Source: CAZEPJ01 sp964514105 (GTDB lineage: Bacteria; Desulfobacterota; Desulfocorpusculales; Desulfocorpusculum). Taken from it: a DNA stretch of 20,945 nt. How positions within the stretch are numbered: the first letter of the stretch is position 1; each line of letters starts with the position of its first letter. Positions 14,581 to 20,945 of this stretch are shown here, in pieces. The stretch covers positions 1-20,945 of the forward strand of contig CAZEPJ010000077.1 in NCBI GenBank assembly GCA_964514105.1. The letters are read 5' to 3'. Below the pieces are notes generated by a model. That model was not told the origin of the DNA. It did not search any database and was given only the letters and a program-made list of their open reading frames with translations. Position numbers and translations under genes: made by a program.

Positions 14581-16410
14581 TCATGGCTGCGGTGCCGTGA
14601 ACGCCCGGCACAGGTTCACCCCCTCCTGGGGGTTGAGGGTCCAGGCGTCGGCCCCCACGTGGTCTTTGACCTTGGCCGTGGTGGGGCCGCCGCCGATGAT
14701 CACGTACCGGCCCTCGCGCAGGCCGCGCTGCCCGAGGAGGTCCACGGTCTGCTTCATGGCATCGAAGGTCGTGGTGAGCAGGGCGGACATGGCCACGATG
14801 CGGGCCCCGGTCTCGGCCACCTTCTCTGCGATGGCCTCCGGGGGCACGTTGACCCCCAGGTCGTAGACCTGAAACCCCGCGGCCCGGAGCATGGTGGCCA
14901 CCATGTCCTTGCCGATGTCGTGGACGTCCCCTTTGGGAGTGGCGATGACGGCGCCGCCCAGGGAGTGCTCCCCCTGCCCCCGCAGCAGGAGGGGCTGGAG
15001 CCGCTCGGCGGCCGTCTTGAAGACCATGGCCGAGAGCATGAGCTCGGCCAGGAAATACTGGCCGCTGCTGTACAGCGCCCCCACCTTCTCCATCCCCGAA
15101 CGGCACTCCTCCAAAACCACCAGGGGGTCCTTCCCCCTGTCCAGCGCCTCGTCCACCAGCCGCAGGAACTCATCCCGCCGCAGCTCGGCCAAGGCGGCTC
15201 CGATCTCCCCCCTGACCTCCACGGCGGCAACCGGCGCCCCTGGGCCCGCCGCCTCCCGCGCCGCCTCCCGGGTGCGCCCCTTCTGCCCCCGGTGGCTTTT
15301 GCCCGTCTCCACCATGGCCCGGAGGTTCTCCGGCCGCACGTCCATGGGGCACTCGCACCCCGTGGTCAGCATGAATCCGCCGCCCTCGCCCACCTCGTCG
15401 ATGAGCCTGCGGCAATACTGGCCCACCTCGGCGGGCGTTCCCAGCGACAGGAGGCTGGCCGGGACGTCGCCGCTGATGCACATGTGGCCGCCCAGGATCT
15501 CCTTGGCCCGGAAGATATCGGTGGTGCCGTCCAGGTCGGCCACGCACTTGCCCCGGGGCAGCTTTCGGAAGTGCGGCAGGTTGAGGCCCCAATCCGTGTC
15601 CAGGTGTAGCCACGGGGTGATCCCCTCGGCCACGAAGGCGTCCACGTACCGCTGGAGGAAGGGCCATTCGAATCGCTCGAATAGCTCCAGGCGATAGTAG
15701 AAGCCCGACCCCCGCTCCAGGACCGTGAAGGCGAGCATGTTGCCGTTGTCCCTGCATACCTCCACGGCGTTGGCGATCAGGTCGTCGCAACAGGCCCGCA
15801 TGGCCGCCTCCACCTTGTCCGGCACCTCGAACAGATCCCGGGTGAACTCGGGCAGGGTCCTGCTCAGGGAGAAGGCCATGAGCACGGAGTCCACGGCAAC
15901 ACCCAGGAGCACCTCCATGCCCCGCTGCCTGCACACGGCGAGGTCCTGCTTGTAGAGCGCGTTGGACAACCCCTGCATCTGGACGAACCGCTCCCAGCGC
16001 TTGCCGCCCATCCGCTCGTAGTGCTCCTCCCAGAACCGGTTCCACCCCAGGGCCGCGATCCGGTCGTAGTCCTCCCGTCGGAACAGGACCCGTTCGTCCA
16101 CCTGGTACAGATCGTCTTCCCCGAGCTGTTTGCCTGGGATCAGGTTGCGCACCGGGGCGGCGCAGAGCTTTCCCGGAAGCATGGGGTAGTAGTAGTTGGG
16201 CTTGCTGCCCACGTCGTACCCGAAGTCCCGGTGGCACCGGAGGATGGCCTCCCGGGCCGCTTCGTGATTCCGCCACGCCTCGGCCTGGGTGATGCCGCAG
16301 AGCCTGGGGGCGGCGGTCACCAGGATGGGGAAGACGGGGTGCCGATCCACGGGCTCCAGGGCGATGGCGGCCTGGAGCCGCTCCTGCACGGTCATGGTCT
16401 CGGCCATCAT
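14581..16410 (-). CDS. UroD-type methyltransferase fused to corrinoid-binding domains (CmuA-like architecture)
   Basis: A 609-residue fusion. Residues 7-368 form a uroporphyrinogen decarboxylase-fold domain of the MtaA/MtbA/CmuA methyltransferase class, with landmarks LHLDTDW (268-274), LDGTTDIF, GDVPASLL and GCECPMDV (351-358). After a charged linker (about 370-400) comes a helical B12-binding cap (about 402-480) and a Rossmann-like cobalamin domain (about 485-605). The latter has the base-off DxHxxG motif with D495, H497 and G500, then S542 and GGGPT (573-577). The protein should shuttle a methyl group between a donor and cobalamin or a thiol/folate acceptor. Substrate is unknown; true haem-pathway HemE is excluded by the corrinoid half. 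I chose the first ATG of MMAETM, with AAGGA ten bases upstream; starts at 16419 or 16395 are possible. It lies 67 bases after the DUF151 gene. Confidence 0.93.
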   Translation of the reverse strand: MMAETMTVQERLQAAIALEPVDRHPVFPILVTAAPRLCGITQAEAWRNHEAAREAILRCHRDFGYDVGSKPNYYYPMLPGKLCAAPVRNLIPGKQLGEDDLYQVDERVLFRREDYDRIAALGWNRFWEEHYERMGGKRWERFVQMQGLSNALYKQDLAVCRQRGMEVLLGVAVDSVLMAFSLSRTLPEFTRDLFEVPDKVEAAMRACCDDLIANAVEVCRDNGNMLAFTVLERGSGFYYRLELFERFEWPFLQRYVDAFVAEGITPWLHLDTDWGLNLPHFRKLPRGKCVADLDGTTDIFRAKEILGGHMCISGDVPASLLSLGTPAEVGQYCRRLIDEVGEGGGFMLTTGCECPMDVRPENLRAMVETGKSHRGQKGRTREAAREAAGPGAPVAAVEVRGEIGAALAELRRDEFLRLVDEALDRGKDPLVVLEECRSGMEKVGALYSSGQYFLAELMLSAMVFKTAAERLQPLLLRGQGEHSLGGAVIATPKGDVHDIGKDMVATMLRAAGFQVYDLGVNVPPEAIAEKVAETGARIVAMSALLTTTFDAMKQTVDLLGQRGLREGRYVIIGGGPTTAKVKDHVGADAWTLNPQEGVNLCRAFTAPQP

Positions 16411-16477
16411 GGGCGGCATGTCCTTTCCGCGGGAGGGGATGACGGCCGGGGGCCGGCCCTCGGAGGATGGGCTCCCC

Positions 16478-16918
16478 TCAGTGCACGGTCTCGTCCGAGG
16501 AGGAGCTGGCCATGAGGATGTCCAGCTCGTCGATGAAGTGTTCGCCCAGCTTCTCCTCCACAAAGATGGGAGCCCCCACCCGGAGACACAGGGCGATGCC
16601 GTCGCTGGGACGGGTGTCCACGGAGATCTCCCGACCCTCCTTCTTGAGCCGAAGCTCCCCGTAGTACGTGTTCTCCACCAGGTCATGGATCCTCAGGAAC
16701 TGCACCTCGCCCCCCAGGTCCCGAATGACCTCGGTGATCAGGTCGTGGCTCATGGGCCGCTTGCCGCTGACCTTGCTCATCCCGTGCAGGATGGCGCTCC
16801 CCTCGAAGACCCCCACCTGGATGACCAGGACCCGGCCCCTGGCCGCATCCTTGAGGAAGATGCTCATGGCCCCGCTGTTGGGGACCATCCCCACGCGATC
16901 CACCTTCACCTCGATCAT
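16478..16918 (-). CDS. Bifunctional nuclease-domain protein (BFN / DUF151)
   Basis: A 146-residue protein corresponding to a complete BFN domain plus a short acidic tail. Diagnostic stretches are the central strands RVLVIQVGVFEGSAI, the helix MSHDLITEVIRDLGG, and the family hallmark SVDTRPSDGIALCLRVGAPIFVEE (residues about 98-121, given only as a landmark; key residues R, S, D in RPSDGIAL). Family members in plants and Thermotoga have been reported with nuclease activity, but for most bacterial members the role is unproven. The C-terminus ends SSSSDETVH and looks disordered. The ATG has GGGAG seven bases upstream. It follows the 109-residue unknown gene by 44 bases and precedes the methyltransferase, forming part of the PilZ-led minus-strand operon. 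Confidence 0.93.
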   Translation of the reverse strand: MIEVKVDRVGMVPNSGAMSIFLKDAARGRVLVIQVGVFEGSAILHGMSKVSGKRPMSHDLITEVIRDLGGEVQFLRIHDLVENTYYGELRLKKEGREISVDTRPSDGIALCLRVGAPIFVEEKLGEHFIDELDILMASSSSDETVH

Positions 16919-16962
16919 CCCGCCGCTCCCTGTTCCCCCCCCGTGGAACCCGCCGTCCCCCC

Positions 16963-17292
16963 TCAGGGGGCCGCTGGGGGATGGGGTCCCCAAGGCTCCA
17001 GCCTGCCCGTCAGCTGCACGGTGGATTCCCCGGAGATGTGCACATCCACGTCGAAGATGGTCGCCTCGACCACCCGGTATGTGGCGCCCTCCCATTCCAG
17101 GAAGACCTCTATGCCCTGCTTGCCCGGGGCGAGCCCCGTGACCTTGGCCTGCATCCTGGCCGAGGCGTACACTGCCATGGCCCCCGGCGCGGCCTCCGAA
17201 AGCTCCAGCTCCATCCTCTCCAAGGGGATCTCCTGCCCCATGTGAACGAGGCGAGACCGCTCGATTCGGTAATTCCCCGGGGCCAGACCCAT
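16963..17292 (-). CDS. Small protein of unknown function
   Basis: A 109-residue soluble protein I do not recognise. It begins MGLAPGNYRIERSRLVHMG and alternates short polar turns with hydrophobic strands (AMAVYASARMQAKVTGL, GIEVFLEWEGATYRVVEATIFDVDVHI), suggesting a small all-beta fold. There is no signal peptide, membrane helix, cysteine or obvious catalytic motif. The C-terminal residues PWGPHPPAAP look unstructured. The start is well supported by an AGGAGG ribosome site about seven bases upstream of the ATG, and codon usage matches the neighbours, so it is very likely translated. It lies between the PilZ-DUF4388 gene (48-base gap) and the BFN gene (44-base gap), which suggests the same operon. 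A stem of five C-G pairs overlaps its stop codon. Confidence 0.75.
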   Translation of the reverse strand: MGLAPGNYRIERSRLVHMGQEIPLERMELELSEAAPGAMAVYASARMQAKVTGLAPGKQGIEVFLEWEGATYRVVEATIFDVDVHISGESTVQLTGRLEPWGPHPPAAP

Positions 17293-17340
17293 GGCCGTCC
17301 TCCTCCCCGCCCCCCCGCCCTGCGGGGCCGTCTGCGCGGC

Positions 17341-18255
17341 TCAGGCCGCCGTGGAGACCTGTCGAAGCACCTCCTCCCACCCGCACGAAACGTTGCGGTG
17401 AGGGCTTTCCCCCGGCACGGAGAGGAAGAACTGCCCCCGCTTCCAGCGCAGGAGCTCCAGAAAAGCTGGCGTCCCGCGCAGGGCGCCCACGCTGGCATGC
17501 AGGAGGAGCCCTCCATCGAAGAAGAGCCGCCCGGTCCTGGGCTCCTCCCACACGTCCAGGAGGTAGCCCCGTGTGCTGGCAACCACCAGATGGGCCAGGT
17601 CCAGGAGAGGCAGGGCCGCCAGGTCCCCCACGATGCCCCGGCGATCCCCCTCATCGGGCCGGTGCCGGGATCCCCGACGGGCTGGGCCCCGGAGATACTG
17701 CTCCAGAACCCGCTCCTGATCCTCGCTGAGGGCCCCGAAGCTGAGCCCTGCCTGGGCGGGCGGCTGCACCCGGCGGACCACGCAGGCCACGTTGGCAAAG
17801 GGCAGATGATTGGGCAGGATGGCGCCCAAAGTCACCTGGGATCCGGGAGCGGGGACCACGCCGTCCGTCTCGATGAGGCATCCCCCCCGGCTGAGGTTGA
17901 CGACGGTGGCCCGCGTCGCCTCCCCCCCACAGGCCCGGATCATCCCACGGAAGAACGTACTGAGGCGAAGCTCGGTTCTCAGACGCTGCCTTCGAACCTC
18001 CCCCGGGTAGCCCAGGACGATCAACGGCGGGTCGCTCAGGACCACGTCCTCCACGCGGGATGGGAACCGGCGCATCTCGTCGCCCGTCACGTACTGCACC
18101 TGGCACGCCATTCCCTTGCGGATGAGGTCCTTGCGCAACGCCATGGCCGGGAGATCCGCGAACAGGATCTTGTCCGGCACCCATCCGCGCAGGCTCGTCC
18201 AGCACTTGAGGTCGTGAAACGCGATCTCCATCCGTTGTCCGACCTGAAAGTCCAT
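17341..18255 (-). CDS. YcgR-like PilZ protein with C-terminal DUF4388 domain
   Basis: A 304-residue protein in three parts. Residues 1-85 resemble the N-terminal barrel of YcgR-type proteins (FQVGQRMEIAF to LIVLGYP). Residues 86-190 form a PilZ domain with both c-di-GMP motifs, the Arg-rich RxxxR (RQRLR, R89/R93) and NxSxxG (N120, S122, G125 in NLSRGG). Residues 205-282 match DUF4388 (GIVGDLAALPLLDLAHLV to FLELLRWKRGQFFLSV), an adaptor domain frequent in deltaproteobacterial signalling proteins. It probably changes a protein contact in response to c-di-GMP. The ATG at 18255 is chosen because a promoter candidate and a dyad lie just upstream; longer in-frame ATGs would fall upstream of the expected transcript start. 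The ribosome site is weak (AGGCGGG). It leads the operon with the unknown, BFN and methyltransferase genes. Confidence 0.9.
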   Translation of the reverse strand: MDFQVGQRMEIAFHDLKCWTSLRGWVPDKILFADLPAMALRKDLIRKGMACQVQYVTGDEMRRFPSRVEDVVLSDPPLIVLGYPGEVRRQRLRTELRLSTFFRGMIRACGGEATRATVVNLSRGGCLIETDGVVPAPGSQVTLGAILPNHLPFANVACVVRRVQPPAQAGLSFGALSEDQERVLEQYLRGPARRGSRHRPDEGDRRGIVGDLAALPLLDLAHLVVASTRGYLLDVWEEPRTGRLFFDGGLLLHASVGALRGTPAFLELLRWKRGQFFLSVPGESPHRNVSCGWEEVLRQVSTAA

Positions 18256-18284
18256 CCCGCCTGGCCCCGACGTCATGGGGAGGG

Positions 18285-18302
18285 CTCGGTGGCGCCACCG
18301 AG
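18285..18302. promoter_or_regulatory. Perfect 18-base palindrome (candidate operator)
   Basis: CTCGGTGGCGCCACCGAG is a perfect 18-base dyad with outer GGG/CCC bases nearly extending it. It lies 30 bases upstream of the PilZ gene start, at about the transcription start predicted from the promoter at 18311-18339. That is a usual site for a repressor, or it forms a 5' leader hairpin. Confidence 0.5.
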
Positions 18303-18310
18303 TGCCCTTC

Positions 18311-18339
18311 TTTCTATCAGAGACCATCCGGCATTTCAA
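18311..18339 (-). promoter_or_regulatory. Sigma70-type promoter candidate for the PilZ-led operon
   Basis: On the minus strand TTGAAA (18334-18339, five of six consensus bases) and TAGAAA (18311-18316, four of six) are separated by exactly 17 bases. A second dyad, GGCATT-TC-AATGCC (18330-18343), overlaps the -35 element. The region is clearly AT-richer than its surroundings. Confidence 0.5.
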
Positions 18340-18343
18340 TGCC
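18330..18343. promoter_or_regulatory. 14-base dyad over the -35 element
   Basis: GGCATT and AATGCC are perfect inverted arms around a TC centre. The dyad is centred on the candidate -35 hexamer of the PilZ promoter, so a protein bound here would compete with RNA polymerase. Function is inferred from position. Confidence 0.4.
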
Positions 18344-18397
18344 AATTTTCCCCATCGCCCGGGCCCCGGGCGTGACCAGGCGAGCGGAGCCGTCAGA

Positions 18398-18427
18398 TTG
18401 GGGATTCGACGGCCGGGATGCTAGAAT
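18398..18427 (+). promoter_or_regulatory. Extended -10 promoter candidate for the dCache kinase gene
   Basis: TAGAAT (18422-18427) matches five of six -10 consensus bases and is preceded by TGC, giving an extended -10. A poor -35 (TTGGGG, 18398-18403) lies 18 bases upstream. The predicted leader before the kinase ATG is about 35-40 bases. Confidence 0.45.
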
Positions 18428-18469
18428 GGTCCGAGACGCTGGCGCAGCCTCCAACGGGCGAGGGACGAC

Positions 18470-20701
18470 ATGTGGCTCCGGGATCTCGGCCTCAAGTGGA
18501 AGCTCATATGGGCCTTCCTGTTTCTCTCTTTCGCCGGCACCACCGTCCTGGTCTGGATCGCCTTTCGATCCCAGGAGGCCCTCATCCACCTGAGCGAGCG
18601 GCGGGCCCTGGAGAGCAACTACCAGCGCCTTCTTCAGAACCTCCAGGACAAGCGCGACAGCGCCCTGAGCCTGGCGTGGACCGTGGCCCAGGACCCCCAT
18701 GTGAAACAGTTCCTCGCCGCCGGGGATCGGCGCGCCCTCCTGGAGCATCTGAGGCCCACATACCAACGGCTCCATGGGGACTTCGGCGTCGGACAGATCC
18801 ACTTCCACGTGCCGCCCGCCACGTCGTTTTTGCGCATCCATCGGCCCGATCAGCATGGAGACGAGATGGCCGCCTTCCGCGCAACCATCCTCCATGTGAT
18901 CCGGACCGGGGAGCCCGCAGGCGGACTGGAGTGGGGGCGGACGGGCTACGGCATCCGCGGCGTGGTCCCCGTGCTCCTCCACGGCAAACTGACGGGAACC
19001 GTGGAAGTGGGGTTCTCGTTGGGCGAGGCATTCGTCCGGTCGTTCCGGGCCCAGACCGGCTGCCATATCACCCTGTACGTCAAGGACGTGGAGGGGGGAG
19101 AGGAACCCCTCGCCCTGACCACGACCCTGGAGCGGGCACCGGCCCTCGCATCCGCGCGCTTCGATGCCTTTCGGGAGTCCCCCGCCCCCGAACTGCGGAT
19201 GCCCATGCCGACGGAGCGGGGGGTCTCGGGCCTGCTGGGTCCCGTGCACGACTTCTCCGGCCGCCTGGTGGCCGTTTCTGAGCTGCGGGTGGATCGAAGG
19301 CCTTTTCTGGCCATCATGGATGGGTTCCGCATGGAGATGGCCGCGGTGGAGGCGGTGGGGCTGCTGCTGGCGGCCCTGGTGGTCTGGGGTCTGGTGACCC
19401 GTTTCCTGGCCCCCATCCGGGAGATGGTGCAGGGGGCGGCGGAGATCGTGGCCGGCGAGCGCCTCCACATGCCCGTTCGGGGACGGGATGAAATGTCCCG
19501 GCTGGCCAGGGCCCTCAACAGCATGGTGGGATACTTGGAGGCCTCGCGGCAGCGGGCCAAGGATTATGCCCAGAACCTGGAGCAGGAGGTCCAGAGACGC
19601 ACCCGCGAGCTGCGCCTGTCGGAGGAACGATACCGCGCCCTGGTGGATCAGGTGCCCCTGGTGGTCTTCCAGATGACCCCGGATCGGGGGCTTCGGTTCA
19701 TCAACTCCCACGTCTGGGAAATGCTCGGGGTGGAGCCCTCGGAGCTGCTCAACGTGCCCGAGGCCCTGGATCGCTTCGTCCACGCGGAGGACCGTGAGCG
19801 GGTCCGGGAGGGTTTCCGCGTGGCGGTGGCGGCGGGGAGCGACTGGGTCGGCGAATACCGCATGGAGACGCCTCAGGGCCGGCTCCTCCACGTCCGCGAA
19901 CACGCGGTGTCGGCCAAGGACGAAGACGGGCGCGTCATCCGGGTGGACGGCATCCTGGTGGACCTGACGGACCAGAGGCGGCTGCAGGAGAAGACCGTCC
20001 AGGCCGAGGAGCTGCGCACCCTTGGCGAGATCTCGGCCCGGCTCGCCCACGAGATCCGCAACCCCCTCACCTCCATTGGCGGGCTCTCACGAAGGACCCT
20101 TCGAGACCTGCCCGAGGACCACCGGGCCAGGCGGTGGGTCCAAGGCATCGTGACGGAGGTGGAGCGCCTGGAGACCATCTTGCAGATGATCCTGTCGTAC
20201 ATCCAGCCCGGGGAGGTCCAGCTCGAACCCGGCGATCTTCGCCCCCTGCTGGCCGGGCTCATGGAGGAGCTGGCACCGGAGTTCCTCGCCCGGGGAAGGC
20301 GCCTCAACTGGGAGACGCCCCCTTGCCTTCCCACCCTCTTGCTCGACCGGGACCAGCTGCGCCGCGCCCTGGAGAGCGTTCTTCGCCACGCCCTCTTCTC
20401 CATGGAGGAGAACGGGGTCCTCGACGTGGCAGTGGCCCCGGGACAAGAGGGGGTGCACATCCGGTGCTCCTACGCCTCCCCGCTCCTTTCCCAGGACGAC
20501 CTGGACCACTACTTCTACCCGTTTCTGGCCCAGGGGACGCCCGACCCGGCCCTCTTGAGGCTCCCCATGGCCCGGCTCATCGTGTACCGCCATGGGGGAG
20601 TCATGCAGGTGAGCCGGGCAGAGGGCCAAGAGATCGTCCTCACCGTGACGCTTCCCGCGCTCCAGGGATCCACGGATCTGCGGGAGCCGGAAATCCGTTG
20701 A
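18470..20701 (+). CDS. Membrane dCache-HAMP-PAS sensor histidine kinase with degenerate ATPase domain
   Basis: A 743-residue inner-membrane sensor. TM1 is about 10-32, a periplasmic double-Cache (dCache_3-like) ligand domain spans about 35-285 with the landmark HVPPATSFLRIH, TM2 is about 292-312, followed by HAMP (308-362), a coiled coil, PAS (388-500) and HisKA (515-580) with H527 in LAHEIRNPL. The final domain (about 625-730) aligns with HATPase_c but lacks its key residues. The N-box Asn is replaced by H640 (VLRHALFSM), the DxGxG G1 box reads CSYASPLL, and the GTGLG G2 box reads PDPALLRLP. The closing YRHGGVMQV and TVTLP strands remain. Autophosphorylation by its own ATPase is therefore doubtful. 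The ATG has a GAGGG ribosome site. It diverges from the PilZ gene, and no response regulator is adjacent on its strand within the window. Confidence 0.92.
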   Translation: MWLRDLGLKWKLIWAFLFLSFAGTTVLVWIAFRSQEALIHLSERRALESNYQRLLQNLQDKRDSALSLAWTVAQDPHVKQFLAAGDRRALLEHLRPTYQRLHGDFGVGQIHFHVPPATSFLRIHRPDQHGDEMAAFRATILHVIRTGEPAGGLEWGRTGYGIRGVVPVLLHGKLTGTVEVGFSLGEAFVRSFRAQTGCHITLYVKDVEGGEEPLALTTTLERAPALASARFDAFRESPAPELRMPMPTERGVSGLLGPVHDFSGRLVAVSELRVDRRPFLAIMDGFRMEMAAVEAVGLLLAALVVWGLVTRFLAPIREMVQGAAEIVAGERLHMPVRGRDEMSRLARALNSMVGYLEASRQRAKDYAQNLEQEVQRRTRELRLSEERYRALVDQVPLVVFQMTPDRGLRFINSHVWEMLGVEPSELLNVPEALDRFVHAEDRERVREGFRVAVAAGSDWVGEYRMETPQGRLLHVREHAVSAKDEDGRVIRVDGILVDLTDQRRLQEKTVQAEELRTLGEISARLAHEIRNPLTSIGGLSRRTLRDLPEDHRARRWVQGIVTEVERLETILQMILSYIQPGEVQLEPGDLRPLLAGLMEELAPEFLARGRRLNWETPPCLPTLLLDRDQLRRALESVLRHALFSMEENGVLDVAVAPGQEGVHIRCSYASPLLSQDDLDHYFYPFLAQGTPDPALLRLPMARLIVYRHGGVMQVSRAEGQEIVLTVTLPALQGSTDLREPEIR

Positions 20702-20945
20702 TCCGTGCAACGGATCGCCCGCGGCCGGCCCGGCCCCATGGATCGATTGTTGACCATATCTCGCTTGCCAGTATGGATCCAAGGAGTCACCAAGAGGCCT
20801 CTGGCGATCTCGGATTTGGCCCGGATGGACGGCATCGCTTGGGCCGGTAAACTGACGCCGGAGGGGCGCCCCTTGAAGGCCCAGCATGCCGTTTCAAGGC
20901 GCACGGGGCGTTCCATCCTCCCGCACAACGCAATGCGGCCCCTCT
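20702..20945. other. Right-edge non-coding stretch with small dyads
   Basis: No convincing gene was found in these 244 bases; the overlapping reading frames have no ribosome site or recognisable protein. Visible structure: ATCCGT-GCA-ACGGAT (20701-20715) at the kinase stop codon, the 12-base palindrome AGGGGCGCCCCT (20862-20873), and CCTTGAA/TTCAAGG arms (20871-20877 and 20893-20899) around a 15-base loop. A loose TTGACC/TATGGA pair near 20749-20776 might be a promoter for a gene beyond the window. Confidence 0.35.

Noticed and set aside
11346..14600. Very long plus-strand open frame (over 1000 codons) opposite the Lon-like protease and CBS genes
   Set aside because: Its translation is His/Pro/Leu/Gly-rich with no domain, it runs through several gene borders, and the opposite strand encodes recognisable families. 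It is a shadow of high GC content.
16411..16686. N-terminal extension of the methyltransferase to an ATG at 16686
   Set aside because: The added residues are Trp/Arg/Ser-rich and are an out-of-frame reading of the BFN gene; internal ATGs near 16410 have a ribosome site.
18256..18345. Longer starts for the PilZ-DUF4388 protein at 18276, 18327 or 18345
   Set aside because: None has a ribosome site, the extension is basic and unlike the family, and the two longest lie upstream of the predicted transcription start.
20515..20928. Minus-strand open frame over the kinase end and right edge
   Set aside because: Opposes the 3' end of the kinase gene, has no ribosome site and no recognisable protein.

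Overview
The window is a GC-rich bacterial chromosome segment, densely packed and carrying protein-coding genes only; I saw no rRNA, tRNA, CRISPR array or insertion sequence. The gene mix (NarL-type two-component pair, dCache sensor kinase, PilZ-DUF4388 protein, UroD-type methyltransferase fused to a corrinoid domain, AAA_32 Lon-like protease) fits a Desulfobacterota/Deltaproteobacteria-like organism. That assignment is an inference from gene content, not from a marker gene.

Layout. Positions 1-4795 (minus strand) hold a signalling block: a large cytosolic PAS/GAF histidine kinase, a NarL/FixJ response regulator overlapping its end, a strong hairpin, and then two receiver-only proteins, the last cut by the window edge. 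A lone alpha/beta-hydrolase with an aspartate nucleophile (4957-5850, plus strand) diverges from the kinase. It converges on a DUF4412 secreted protein across an imperfect inverted repeat that supplies both stop codons.

Positions 5920-14420 (minus strand) read, in transcription order: Lon-like protease, CBS-pair protein, duplicated DUF1538 membrane protein, a protein made of three P-II-like repeats, leucyl aminopeptidase and the DUF4412 protein. Two of the junctions are 4-base start/stop overlaps. The core CBS / DUF1538 / P-II set looks like a membrane transporter or channel with its own nucleotide-responsive regulators, analogous to AmtB-GlnK or SbtA-SbtB. It is the best candidate here for an undescribed system.

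Positions 14581-18255 (minus strand) read PilZ-DUF4388 protein, a small unknown protein, a bifunctional-nuclease-domain (DUF151) protein, and the UroD-corrinoid methyltransferase. Positions 18470-20701 (plus strand) hold a membrane dCache-HAMP-PAS histidine kinase whose ATP-binding domain appears degenerate. The divergent region between the PilZ gene and this kinase contains face-to-face promoter candidates and two clean dyads. The last 244 bases carry only weak dyads and no gene I can support.
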